A stretch of DNA of 64,000 nucleotides from assembly GCA_030407005.1 (NCBI GenBank), contig JAUDYN010000002.1, forward strand, positions 2,790,001 through 2,854,000. The letters run 5' to 3'. Both the position numbers and the translations under genes were made by a program. Positions within the stretch are counted from its first letter, which is position 1. Each line of letters begins with the position of its first letter. The DNA is from Desarmillaria ectypa (Eukaryota > Basidiomycota > Agaricomycetes > Agaricales > Physalacriaceae). The notes below the pieces were generated by a model. It was not told the DNA's origin. It made no database searches and worked only from the letters and a program-made list of their open reading frames with translations. Below are positions 24,159 to 35,492 of the stretch, in pieces.

Positions 24159-24587
24159 ACATGTTCTGATTGTGCTATCAATGTAAGTTATACACTCATG
24201 TATATCTAGCCTTTGGCAGACGCAGGATTCTATTACTCATAATTGTACTATTTATCAATGAACGGATACATCTATCATGAGGGACTGAAATATAGTCGGT
24301 TCGGTTAATGTTAATATTCTCTGACACAAGCAACTTTCTAGATATTACGGTTGTATCTCGAGCACGGTGACTGGAAAAACGCTGCCGAACAAATCCGAAA
24401 ATCGGACAAAGTGCATTACAGAATGCGTCGCCTTGTACTTTATAACGTCAAGTCCGTCTGATAATCCGCTATGAATAGTACCGGTTCCTTTAGTGACTCG
24501 GCCTGTGGAATTGGTTTAGGAATATGTTATTTATAAAGCAGACACGGTCTATCATGCAAGCATGGCAGATTAAACAATTCTTTCTTT

Positions 24588-24593
24588 CCCCGC
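24588..24593 (-). promoter_or_regulatory. Possible CreA/Mig1-type site (distal)
   Basis: CCCCGC on the plus strand, i.e. GCGGGG on the minus strand, about 410 bp before the polygalacturonase ATG. It matches the SYGGRG consensus for carbon catabolite repressors. Such hexamers occur by chance; support is the location upstream of a plant-wall enzyme gene. Confidence 0.25.
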
Positions 24594-24851
24594 AGCCCAG
24601 GGCAACGGATCCGTTATAGCTAAGCTGAAAATTGGACGAGAGCTGGTATCGACCGCAGTTGCAGACGACTCTGTTCGCAATCGAAGATGGTACGACATCT
24701 GTGAAATGTCCTAGCGCCGTACTTATAAAAGCTGAAGGGCCTCACTTGGAGACCGATGACTCGACTCAGGTTCCTAGTAGGTCTATAAATAGCACCCATA
24801 CAACATGCATTTGCCATGATTTCCATTGCGCTCGTGGGTCCATGACGACGC

Positions 24852-24857
24852 CCCCGC
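24852..24857 (-). promoter_or_regulatory. Possible CreA/Mig1-type site (proximal)
   Basis: A second CCCCGC about 145 bp before the polygalacturonase ATG, inside a C-rich stretch. It is the same consensus match as the distal box. Confidence 0.25.
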
Positions 24858-24924
24858 CCTGACCCGGCCTCGTCAATGTGCTTTCTGGAATATATTCTTT
24901 AGGGGATCACGGTTCATCCTAAAG

Positions 24925-24933
24925 TATAAAATA
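24925..24933 (+). promoter_or_regulatory. TATA box of the polygalacturonase gene
   Basis: TATAAAATA lies about 66-74 bp before the ATG at 24999, a usual distance for a fungal core promoter with a short leader. It fits an inducible, highly expressed secreted enzyme. Confidence 0.5.
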
Positions 24934-24998
24934 GGTCCTTGCGAGCCCAGCATGACCATCCAATCCGCTTCCACACTTTCATTCTTTGTTCTGTGAAA

Positions 24999-26919
24999 AT
25001 GTTCAAATATACTCTCTTTGAAGCCCTGGTATTGGCCGCCGTGCTTGTGTCGGCTGTCCCAATGGACAAGCCCGGCGCAAAGAGGGCAAATCGCCCTGCA
25101 AAGCGTTCCATTTGTACCGTTGACTCTGTCAACGCTGCTTCATCTATTTCGGGCTGTACTTCAGTCACAATCTCTGCTTTCACTGTCGCAAGTGGAGGTA
25201 AGAGATAACTAATCTTATACATGGTTCCTACTCATGTTCGTCCTATTAGATACTTTGATGCTTTCGGTGAGATCTTTCTGGGCTCGCAGATGACTCCGTA
25301 TCGCTCATGGCTAGTTCGAAAGCCCGCTGATGGAGCTACTGTCACGATGACCGGGAACATTACTTTCGCGAAGACCTCCAGTAAGTGTGTCCGCCTTAGT
25401 TTTCTGTGATGATTGACCGGTCGCATCGTCTAGCTGATGGTCCTCTCTTTACAATAAACGGTTCTGATATTACTTTCAATGGCGCCGGACACAAATTTGA
25501 CGTACGTGAAATGTGTTTATCTCATGTTCCGTCCTTTTGATAAGCCCTCCTCCCCTTCAAGGGGAACGGTACCGACTACTGGGATGGTAAAGGCACCGAT
25601 GGTGGTGTTTTCAAGCCCCACCCTCTTTTGAAGTGGGTTTCATTCTGTTTACGCAGTTATCTATTCGTCTAATGCGGCTCTAGGTTCAAGGGCTCTGGCA
25701 CGTACTCCGACTTCACAGTGAGCGAGGTTTCTGTATATCGCGACGAGGACAACGAGTGATCCGATTCTACAGGTACTGAACAGTCCTGCGCAAGCTGTTT
25801 CAATTGGTAGCAGCAACGGTCTAACCTTCAACAACATCACCGTGCGTCTCTGCATTTCTACTCGCTTCATAAAACTCTTCTTATCAAATATTCAGATTGA
25901 CAACAGTGCTGGAGATACGAATAACCTGGGACACAATACTGATGTGTGTCCAACATGACACTTCTAAACCGAAAGCGAGCTAAAGGACGTTCTCCAGGGT
26001 TTCGACGTCACTGCTGATAACGTGACTATCCAAAACTCAGTCGTTAAGAACCAAGATGATTGTATTGCTATCAACGATGGCAGTAATATTCAGCACGTTT
26101 TTGAAAATTCCCAACTTGGAACAGGCACTCACGTTTGGAAATAGATTCTTGAACAACCACTGCTCTTGCGGTCACGGTATTTCCATTGGTTCAATTGCAA
26201 GCGACAACTCCGTGTCTAACGTGACAATTTCCGGCAACACTGTCACCAACTCTATGTATGGATTCCAGTAAAGCCTTATTCTGTTTACTCTGTTAGCATA
26301 GGTCTCTGAAGCACTAGTAGCATCAAAGTCCAAGTTAACGCAACAAGCGCCTCTGTCTCTGGCATTACATACTCTGGGTGGGCATACTTTTTTCCTTCGA
26401 AAGTCATGATCACTAACAAAATTGTAATACGTAGTAACACTCTCAGTGGAATTGATGACTACGGTGTCTTGATCACCCAGTCTTACCCTGAGGATGACGG
26501 TACACCTGGAACTGGAGGTCCTATTTCGTGAGCCTCGTTTATGATACAGAAGGATACACATCTGACAACTCGAGTACTAGGGATGTGAGATTCACAGGAC
26601 ATGCCACTACCATATCGTGAGCTGTAGCCACCGTTGTCATGTTCTTGGGCTCGCACTTAAGATGCTCATAGGGTTGGTGCCAACGCTAAACGACTCACTG
26701 TTGACTGCGGAGCCTGCTCAGGGTAAACGATCTTATTCGTTCTGTGCAGAGTGTTCAATCCTTTTTCTCAACAGCACATGGGACTTCTCTGCACTGACCA
26801 TCACCGGCGGCTCAGAGGGTACAGTCCATAGCGATAGTGCTACCGTAAGTGATCGACCTTGTTCGCATCGCAAGATCTCTTATTTGATTTGTATATAGAT
26901 TTCAGGTGGTTCGTACTGA
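24999..26919 (+). CDS. Endopolygalacturonase-like protein, glycoside hydrolase family 28
   Basis: Secreted pectin-degrading enzyme of the right-handed beta-helix GH28 family. A signal peptide (hydrophobic core 'ALVLAAVLVSAVP') is followed by a basic propeptide with a KR site ('RPAKRSICTV'). Catalytic motifs: NTD in 'GHNTDGFD', DD in 'NQDDCIAI' and GHG in 'CSCGHGISIGS'. The fourth motif, normally RIK, reads HIK (or HSIK with the other acceptor); the affected codon is split by an intron near 26270-26333. About a dozen short introns are inferred. One, 26093-26144, has a GC donor instead of GT. The C-terminal 'CSGTWDFSALTITGG' and '...ISGGSY' are conserved, with stop at 26917-26919. The frame can be read through, but loss of the catalytic Arg makes activity doubtful. 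Confidence 0.85.
26093..26144 (+). other. GC-AG intron in the polygalacturonase gene
   Basis: Removing these 52 nt joins 'AINDGSNI' to 'FLNNHCSCGHG' in frame, as the GH28 family requires. No GT donor in the neighbourhood gives the correct frame. Length and position match the other introns of this gene. Confidence 0.7.
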
Positions 26920-27245
26920 TTTGAATGCTGGTGGACGAAAGTGGTTTTTGAGAACATTCTATCATAATGATTGTAGTACCTTACTGTTAGACAGTTAGAC
27001 CATCCAATTTTCCGGTGTCACCCGTCTAACAAGTTTCCATTTCTGCGATCTTTTCCGGAACCGTTCTGTTCATGTCGGTGAAGACAATCGTGTTCTTGAA
27101 TAGATAGGATATACAGTTGAAACAAGCACTCTCCTGACCGAAGACTTGGTCATCTTTCAAAGTCACTGGGTGGTAAGTATTTCAATGATGCACAGATTCC
27201 ATAATGCAAGTATAATGTATCGTCCTGGATGCTAGAGTATAGAGA
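26920..27245. other. Intergenic, convergent 3' ends
   Basis: 326 bp between the polygalacturonase and RAD54 stop codons. No gene or element recognised; presumably two 3' UTRs. Confidence 0.5.
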
Positions 27246-30200
27246 CTAATGACTAATGTACTGAAATACAAATGAGACCTCGGGTAATCCAACTTCAGCT
27301 CGTAAAAGATCATCATGGTTGTTCTTGAGCTGCTCATTAGTGAAATGATTCCATCTGACAACGAAAGTCAGGCATTATTAGACAGATGGGATAAGAGACG
27401 TACGTGCTCCCGTCGCCATATAGCAAAGCCGGAGCTTTGATTATCTGCTTGCCATTTTTGCATCGTTTGCACTTGAACGTTTCATGCGTCTCACAGAGTG
27501 TATTCTCGTTGAACAAAAACAGTTGCCGCAGTGCGTCGATTGAGAAGTGGCGCTCGGTGTTTTCGTTTTCGTCCACAACCGCGGAAGAAAGGGCCTGTTT
27601 GTTAGCTTGTCGTTGGAAGATCTTTTCTTCGATCGTTCCCGTTGAGATGAATCGGTATACAAAGCCTTCGATTCCCATTAACGCAAGAATTATGAAAGGA
27701 GTTAGAAACGCACATTCTTTCTTCTGACCGTCTCGCCACACTCGAGCAAGAGCTTGTTGATCAGCGGCAGGATTCCAGTCTAAAGCAGTGTCTGTGGGGG
27801 AACACGTCAAGTGGACGATTTTTGCTTACCAGGGTCGAAGAGAATAAGACGGTTGGCGCCAATAAGATTGATGCCACATCCACCAGCTTTACTGCTAAGT
27901 AAAAAGATGAATTCCTTCCCTTCAGGGTTGTTAAACTGATCAACCAGCTTCTGACGCTTAGTGATTGTCATGGTTCCGTCTAGACGGAAAAATCCGTATC
28001 TACATGAAATGAGCATTAATTTACGACCTTGAAGGCATATAACGTACTTCTTGCTCCGACATAGTTTCTCAAATAAGTCGAGCGTTTGCGTATAATTGCT
28101 GATGAGCACGATCTTGTCATTCGTTGTTGTTCGTAACTGATGCAGAAACCTGTTTGGGATGTTAAGTATAAAAAACCCACAATTTACCAGTACTCGCCTT
28201 TCGAGAACGAGGAACTTGCCACCCCAATCACAGCGAACAGTTTGGTTTCTTCCACCGCCGCCTCCTCTGCTGCTGCTGCCACTTGATGCTCCGGGACCGA
28301 AAAAACCTTCTGGTATCAGAGCTTCGGATCCCTGAAGATCTTCGGGGAGATTCAGGAGTTCCGGATGATTACATAGCTTCTTAAGAATATTGATAGCTTT
28401 GAGTGGCTGAGAGTCAGCGCCTCGCAGTAATGCCTTGATCTCCGGCGAAGATATGAATAACCGATATAGTGACAGCTGAAAATCTGAAAGGCCACAGAAC
28501 ACGACATGTTCATATTTAACTGGCACTGTAATAGAAATAGTGAGTACCCAGCACTTCAAAGATAAAGAAATGACACGAACAGTATTTCGAAAGAAGGTCG
28601 TTAGTCCTTCGAATGATAAACTTAGTTACGAGACCACCAAGTTCCTTCAGTTTCTTTTCACTTTCAGCCTTCACCGCGTCGCTTGCCATGGCGTCTCGGC
28701 CGCGAATGATATGATTCTCGAAATTCTTTCGGAAATCATTCTTAGAACCCAGGAAGTTGGGATTCGCAAAGTTAAGTAGAGAGAAATATTCAGACAAGTC
28801 GTTCTTCAAATTGATTTTGTAAGTCAGATTCTTAGGAAAGTGGATGGGATTACCTGGATAGGCGTTCCTGTAAGTATAACGCGACGCTTGACATCAAGGG
28901 CATTCAACGCAGTGAAAGTCAAGGATTCTTTGCGGCTCCTGGTCAGTACACCTTTTCAGGAAAGAGCAAAAGTAGCACCTGAATTCTTCAGTCTATGTCC
29001 CTCGTCACAGAGCAGGAGACCAATAGTGCAATTTGCTAGATACACAGATAGTGTACGTAGCGTTTCGTATGAGACGATCATAACTAACAGGAGCATTAAT
29101 GGCATACTTAACATGTAAAATATTACATACCTGGCTGTGTCACATTCCGACCGCGCGCTGCCACCCATTGAGCAACTTTGTCAAGAAGGACGGTTTTACC
29201 ACCCTTGCCATCGACTGCCAAAACGTTGATGGTATCCTGGCCGAGCCATTTTACTACCGGAAGTGTCATTGCGGAGATACCGAGTACATGGCAAGCGTAC
29301 TTACCTAGCTCATTAGCCCAATTTTTGACAAGACTGGAAGGGCAAGCGATAATGCACTTTTCGATGGATGGTTTCCCAGCGTGAGGCGATTGCTTAATCA
29401 AGGTCCATAGTAAAGCAATACATTGCAGCGTTTTCCCGAGCCCCATCTCGTCGGCCATAATGCAACCGTACTGATTCTCGACGACCTTGCCCGTTGTACA
29501 TTTGTACAAGAACTTCCCCAAAATTTTAGACATTACTCTTGATCTCGTCAAAGAGATGCTCACCTTCACGCCTTCAACCTGATGCGGCCGAAGAACCTTA
29601 CTAATCCGTGGGTCAATGACCACAGGAACTTTTGCTATAGCCTCCTTCTTGTTCTTGTCCTCACCCAGCATGACTTTCAGGCTCTTGTGAGGGTTATACA
29701 GTCCTGCGGTCTTCTCCTGCGCCTCTGACAGAGCTTTCGTCTTCTCCTTCTCCTTCATCCTCTCTCTACGCTCCTCGTCAGTCTCTTGATCGTCAATAGT
29801 GGGATCGTACAGGACAATGGCATGATCTTCCATAGGATCGTGTAACGGTCGCGGAATGAGTCTCGCCTGTGGTCGGGTGCCGAGAGAGACGTTGGAAGGA
29901 ACAAGAGGAATATTTTCGCCATCTTTATTCCTCATTGAAGGCATAGAAAACCTACGACACTGATTGAATGGTTTTGGCTTGAACACCGGGTATTTCTTCA
30001 CAGCAGCCAAGAGGTCCGCTTCATTGTGGTATACATCCTTGTCGTCCTTCTTTCTTTTCCTTTTCTGGCCATCCTCATCAGAGTCTGAATCATCCCCCTG
30101 CTGCCCCTTGTAGGAAACTCGTTTCCGTTTTCGAATTGTTTGAGCACGATCAGCGACGGCTGTAAAGCTCGGAGGCTTGAATGGACTATTGATTCTAACG

Positions 30201-30259
30201 CTCTCTTGGAGGCGGTCGAGTACTTTTCCGTCCTTGAGAGTGGGCGCGCGGCGTAGCAT
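27246..30259 (-). CDS. RAD54: DNA repair and recombination protein RAD54
   Basis: Swi2/Snf2-family ATPase that works with Rad51 in homologous recombination. The ATG at 30259 ([20 protein letters not shown]) begins a basic N-terminal region with nuclear signals ('[10 protein letters not shown]', '[11 protein letters not shown]'). Helicase motifs follow in order: '[18 protein letters not shown]' (Walker A), '[13 protein letters not shown]' (Walker B), '[18 protein letters not shown]', '[17 protein letters not shown]', '[19 protein letters not shown]', '[19 protein letters not shown]' and '[19 protein letters not shown]'. The C-terminal RAD54-specific part has paired cysteines ('[15 protein letters not shown]') and ends '...VFQYISH'. 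About eight short introns. All motifs are intact. Confidence 0.95.
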
Positions 30260-30501
30260 AAGATAACAGTGGGACGATGTCAAGGAGTGGACGTGATCGC
30301 GTGGTGAGGCGACTGTCCTGCAACATAACCAAACAGGCGCGACACGCTCATTAATTTCTCACGTGTTCGAGCCCAGACAAATTTCAATTAACTAGAAATT
30401 CAGAGTCCACTTTTTTAAATTTAATAAAACAGCAACCGGCAACCCATTCACCATAACAGGTATACAATATCTATCTATGCCCTGAATATGCGCTTACAGG
30501 C

Positions 30502-31625
30502 TTACAGTGCTAAGTCTTCCGACAGCGACTCATACTTGTCGATATCAACCAAGTAACTTGCGATTTTTCCCCTCGCCCTAACATAAGCGTCCTTTTCTAG
30601 CGGAAGCCACAGTGGAGGATCTTCCATATCCGTTACCCTGTACATAACCTCACTTAACTTACCAGGGTCACTTCTGACGAAAGGAGTGTTGTTGGGGTCG
30701 AAGTTGGCAAACGCTTGACGAATGGCCACCCCCTCGGCTGCCGGATTGGTGTAAGAAGGATATTCGTAAACTTCAAAGGTCTTCAGTTTCAAAGCATCAG
30801 TCTTGTAATATCCCGCTTCTATCAATGCCGGCTGAAGGGGGGAAATTGTTGACATTCTTATTAGCAATGTAGCTCGTTGCACTACCTTGATACCCCATGT
30901 CGGACCAAGTTCTTTTGACAACGCATCCGTTAGAGCATTCACGGCTAACGTGGGGTAAGAAACACATAAGGAATGCCATGTAAATCGGGTTGACCATGTT
31001 TGCTGAGGCTGTTGTCCGTGAATTATTCACCAAACGGCGATTGGAAGCAAACTTACGTTCCAGAATAGTATCCTACGCAACCATCGGCCTGCAATATTAC
31101 TAGCGCATCAAAGAGCGCTGCGGGACCCACAGATTCGCCATACATGGAGGAAACTTGCAGGAGCCGTCCTGATTGACCTCACGGAAAAATGCAACTGCTG
31201 TACGTGTAACATATACCAAACCCCAGAAATTTGTTTGTCGAAATACATAAATATGATCAGTAACTGCGAGTAACGCTCTAAACGAAACCTAGACCTCCAA
31301 AACAGCGCGCGCTGCCTCCACTTCTCCTACGATTGCGTATCCGGCATTGTTATACACCACATCTGTTCGTCCAAATGCTTTTTTGACCGTGTCAAACGCA
31401 GCATTGCCTTCATCCGGTTTCGACACATCGACTTTGACCACGAGCAGTCGATCCTCAGTGCATTCTGTTTGAAGTTTCGTCATGGTTTCGGGACGCCGAA
31501 CTGCAATGACGACCGTGTCACCATTGCGGATGGCACACTCCGGCATCGAGCGTTCAAATCGAGCGTTGGCCCTAGTGACGAGATTGGTCTCGTTAGTATG
31601 GCATGGAACCTTCAGATTATGCGTA
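30502..31625 (-). pseudogene. Short-chain dehydrogenase/reductase, pseudogene
   Basis: Classical SDR with recognisable 'LVVKVDVSKPDEGNAAFDTV', 'VVYNNAGYAIVGEVE' (NNAG motif), 'NFWGLVYVTRTAVAFFREVN', 'LLQVSSMYGES', 'GYYSG' ahead of 'SKHAVNALTDALSKELGPTW', and a C-terminal substrate part. It would have been an NAD(P)-dependent oxidoreductase. It is damaged. The cofactor glycine motif expected as TGxxxGxG reads TRANARFE (near 31560-31590). The frame shifts between 'FREVN' and 'LLQVSS' near 31161-31172, with no intron able to bridge it. No in-frame ATG precedes 'NLVTRAN'. Introns at other positions still have good ends. The 3' part is open to a stop at 30502. It is adjacent to RAD54, whose start lies 240 bp away. 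Confidence 0.75.
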
Positions 31626-32535
31626 CACACTAAACCACACTTTGTGAGCGGACATGAAGACGTCAAAGAAGAGGGTAGGGAAGGATCCAATTTCAGTCCT
31701 TTTACTGACCTTGCCGGAACTTGTGATGTATAATGTATGCTAGATATGGGGTGCATCAGAAAATGTAACTGCAAGTCATCAAAGGTCATCTGACAAGTCG
31801 TCCAATGCTTTCACTTGGCAAGTTCTGGCTGTAATCAATGACTCGTATGGACCACTTAGCGAACTTCTGACCGAACTGGTATCTGACGGGTCGGCATGGG
31901 CGGGGAATAAGAAGGTCAAAACACCGAGCCTGTACATTTCAAACTTCAAGTCCCGAAAACACCGAGATTTGAGTATCTCCACGCATCGGCAGCCCTGAAT
32001 AATCGGTGGTCCAAGACACTAATTGCTTATCGGGAAAGAAGAGTCCGCGACGGTGCCCAATATTTTTTTGCCGGAATGTAGTCTGGCAGCAGCTTTGGTC
32101 GGTTCATTCGATGCGATTAGCCATCAGCACCGATAAATGTAGCTTGACTTTGCAGTCTTCTCGGTCTTCGGAGGGATGTACCTTGAGAACTTATGCTTAC
32201 TGCCTGGACAATAAAAGAGCCGCACAGCCGGTGACAGAAGCTCGGAGTACAGATCATGCGGGACTTGAGGCAGATGTCTTGCGTCGCGAACATGAGTGCA
32301 GAACTGTACAGGAAGCGTGAAGTAGCAAAAAGGACTCGTGTTTGATAGCTTGCAGTCCGTCGAGAAGAGGCTTGAGACAAACACTTCCAAATTTTTACCA
32401 TGCGTACATTCCAGCTTTGGCACGCCCTAGATTTCACGAGCATGTGCGTGATGTGACGGATGATGAACCTCTACTGAATCAAATATGTTAAGCCGATGAC
32501 TGAGAGCAAAGCATGCGGATGGTAAAAAGAAGAAA
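31626..32535. other. Gene-poor stretch
   Basis: About 900 bp between the dehydrogenase relic and the 3' end of the chromodomain gene. Minus-strand frames of about 100 residues at 32117-32443 show no family resemblance. No inverted repeats or target duplications were found. Confidence 0.4.
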
Positions 32536-34870
32536 TTACTGTTTCCATTGAAAAGCATCTACGGGAACGGCCACATCCGCGTAGGCAGAAATATTCTCCA
32601 CCATAACCCGAGTCAGTAAGACACCTTTTTTCAAACACGAAAGCGCAGGGGGGATATTCAGGCGCTGGCAGAATAGTGCATTTTCTGATGAGCAAAGTGC
32701 CAGCACTTCTTTGCCAACGGGCAGGATGAACTACAAAAATGAGGTCGAATAACGCAACCCATGAATTTAATTTAAGTAAAACCTACTAGGGCGCCGTCAT
32801 CCAACCGGGCCTGGAACCGCTCAAAATGAGCTTTCTGCTCTTCCGTAATGTTCGATGCTGGGACAACTCTTGCCGCGGAGCTGCTCGTGCGCAATGTATT
32901 GAAAATCTGGAGCGCTGTTTTATCATCATACAATTTTCCTGGAAGACCTTTGTTCTCAGCGATGAACACCCAGCTTGACGATGATGACGGCGTAGATACG
33001 GCGTTTATGAGCACCACGGGAATCTTCACCGAAATATCGAGATCGAGGACCAAAGTTGGAGATTGTGATCTAGTTTCGTCAGTTGACGGCGTAGACCGGG
33101 AACGATATACGTACAAATCACAAGTGATTGACGCTGGTGGCACATTGGAGGCTAAGCCACTACAATTGAACATATGAGAAAACTGCTGATGATACAATAG
33201 GAAAAGGCGGGGGCGAACAGGGGTCCAAATATTGTGTTTGATATCGTAGATCTCCATGGCGCGCTTGCATTATTTGAAGTAATGGATCCTGTGGGTAAGA
33301 GCTTTTCTTTGGCAAGGGCGAGACTGGGAATTACAGTGGGTTAGCATCCCCTAACATCAGTGAAGACTGCACGCACCTAGATTGAGCGGCCGTGGGACCA
33401 TTGCTCTCTGATTCATCCTCATAATCATCCAATTTTTTTGCTGCTTCGGCACTCAGACCAGCCAGCTTCAGCAGCTCCTCGCCAGTCGGTGGAGGTAAAA
33501 GGGAACTTCTTTCAGCCTGCTCAACTGCTGCCATCTCGACGTCTGTATCATGGGTATGTTCATCCCTCTTCTCAGGCACATATTTCCCCTTCACTGACTG
33601 TAACCCACCCTTGGTGAAGGTTAACAGCGAGCTCTTCGACTTAGTGACAATCCCAGTCGAAGATCGTCCTGGTCCAGGCTTAGCCTTCTTGGGAGATGAG
33701 CCTCCTAAGCGAGTTTTGGTAGAGATCCCGCCATCCATGCCATCATGATTGTCTATCATTTTTACGAGGGGATTGGTAGCGCAAGCCCGATAAGAAGGAA
33801 CGGAAGTGGAAGATGAGGCCATCGGAAGTCCCGCCGCCGACTTGGACGAAGAGAGAAGGGAAAGGGCAGGGGAAGAAGCGGAGACTCTTCCTGGAGGATA
33901 TTGCACAGAAGGTGCTTCTGTGGCCTTGATCGGAGTTGAATTGAATGCATAGTCGCCATCCTCCTCCTCTTCCGAGGCAGGCACAATCTCTGGGGAATCC
34001 TTGCGAGGGCGATTGCGCGTTGTCCTCAATGACAGAGTTGATGCATCCGAACTGCGTTTGACGGTGGACTTGTCCTTGGACTGACGCGAAAGAGGCACTA
34101 GTTTTTTCTCTGGTTTTGGGGGAGCAGAACCTGAAAGGCGCCCTCTGGTCCGTTTCGGCTGAGGTTCTGTTTCGACAATTTCGACAGAAGAGCTACGTTT
34201 CCGTTTGGTTGGTCTTGACTGCGTACGTTTCAATTTAGGTTTGGGCTCAGGTTGTGGCTCAGCTTCGGGTCGCATCTCTGGGGACGGTTCGCGAGCGACT
34301 GTGACCGCGCCGGTGGATTTTAGCTTTCCTGGACGTCCTGTATGCAAGAGTTCAGTGATCCCATTGACGCGAACGCGGAGCAAACATACGCGGTGGCCCG
34401 GTCGGATAAAAGTTCTCATCAACACGAAACAGACTCAGGTCTTCGATATCACGCCCATTCGTGTTCGCTCGTGCCCAGAATTGCTCAAGAATGTCTTCGG
34501 ATCCCTCGAAAGATTCTTTTGGCTCCCACCTAAAACACGAGTAAGAACATGATCACTCGTTAAGGAACACGACGCGTACGTGCTCTCCTCGCTGCTATAC
34601 CCTTTCCACTGAACAATAACATAAAAATGCATTGGAACAGACGGAGATATTACACGAACCTTAACGCGATATTGCTATGGCAAAAGTTCTATCAACTGAC
34701 GGGAGTTTCAAGCGGCGTATATGCGTACCCAGATCAATTGCTTGCTTCGGGCAGATTTCTTCGCGACGCGTGCCAGCAAAACTGACTCTAAAAAACTATA
34801 AGATCCGATGCCGAGCCTGCGAGATGCATGAAGACCCACCGACTTCGTACTCCTGTTCGCTGTCGGTCAT
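32536..34870 (-). CDS. Chromodomain protein with conserved C-terminal region
   Basis: Probable chromatin reader binding methylated histone tails. The ATG at 34870 begins MTDSEQEYEV and leads at once into a chromodomain assembled from small exons: 'YRVK', then 'WKGYSSEESTWEPKESF' and 'DILEQFWAR'. The aromatic cage positions (Y of EYEV, W, W) are present. The middle is a long Lys/Ser/Pro-rich disordered region with KR-type nuclear signals. An intron near 33315-33376 and a second of about 56 nt near 33165-33220 connect this region to a folded C-terminal part ('SQSPTLVLDLDISVKIPVV', 'GALVFILPVGKEVLALC', 'MVENISAYADVAVPVDAF') ending 'QWKQ' at 32536. I merged what could look like two genes because these introns keep the frame. 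Function beyond histone binding is unknown. Confidence 0.75.
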
Positions 34871-35029
34871 GGCAATAGAGGAAGAAGAAGTGGCAGTGCA
34901 GTAACCATCGGAAGCTAATAGATACAAATAGAATGTATCACGATCATGATTAGGATGTCACCGGCAGGGCAGTGCAGTGTGGAGCGTACATAAACCTTGA
35001 ATGAGCATCAATAGCGTGTCTCAACTACT
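34871..35029. promoter_or_regulatory. Divergent promoter, chromodomain gene and BRI3-like gene
   Basis: 159 bp between ATGs. No TATA box or known fungal motif was recognised. Confidence 0.35.
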
Positions 35030-35492
35030 ATGAGTGAGATTAAACCCCCCCTTCAGCCTGAGCCTCAGTATCAGTCTCCCCAACCACCGCCCGAGTATGG
35101 TGGGAGCATGTATGCGGGGCAGCCGCAACCACCTTTACCACAACAACAATCCTCCAACATGCAGCCCCCACAGCAAGCACCCCAAAGAACACCGGCACAA
35201 ATTGGCGACGAGTATCGCTCAGCACGTTTGTTTTCATTTCAGTGGATCTGTCTCCCGTCGTCTCATCTTTTATGATTAGTATACGCCCAATGTGCCGCCG
35301 GTGTTCACGATCCGACAACAAAATTTGGGATCTGTGGTATCATAACAGCTGTAATCTGTTTTCCTATCGGTCTGATATGTTTATTGTAAGTGCTTCTTGA
35401 TTCTGCCCGTCCCGTACCATCACTCACCTCGATTTTCAAACAGCATGGACACTGAGCAGAAATGCGATAGATGTGGTGCTAAACTACGCTAG
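35030..35492 (+). CDS. Small BRI3/LITAF-like membrane protein
   Basis: Three exons encode about 120 residues. The N-terminal half is Pro/Gln rich ('PEPQYQSPQPPPEYGGSMY'), including a PPPEY-type motif that could bind WW domains. The C-terminal half ('CAAGVHDPTTKFGICG', 'IITAVICFPIGLICLFM', 'QKCDRCGAKLR') has one hydrophobic segment flanked by cysteine pairs, like the membrane-anchored zinc fold of brain protein I3 and LITAF. This suggests an endosomal or lysosomal membrane protein, by family analogy only. The first intron uses the donor GTTTGT in the 35225-35235 area, which gives 'GDEYRSALYAQCAAG'. The start is the ATG at 35030. Confidence 0.75.

Larger units (their letters stand above)
24159..24998. 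other. Intergenic region, long promoter of the polygalacturonase
   Basis: 840 bp between LIN1 and the polygalacturonase ATG. Two TATA-like sequences (CTATAAATAG at 24783-24792 and TATAAAATA at 24925-24933) and two CCCCGC boxes are visible. Open frames inside it have no recognisable content. Confidence 0.55.

Noticed and set aside
32536..33257. Separate gene starting at the ATG at 33257
   Set aside because: An intron of about 56 nt connects the frame upstream into the chromodomain gene; the ATG is inside that reading and out of its frame.
35040..35321. Minus-strand open frame opposite the BRI3-like gene
   Set aside because: It is the antisense of a Pro/Gln-rich exon; the plus-strand reading splices into a conserved Cys-containing membrane protein.
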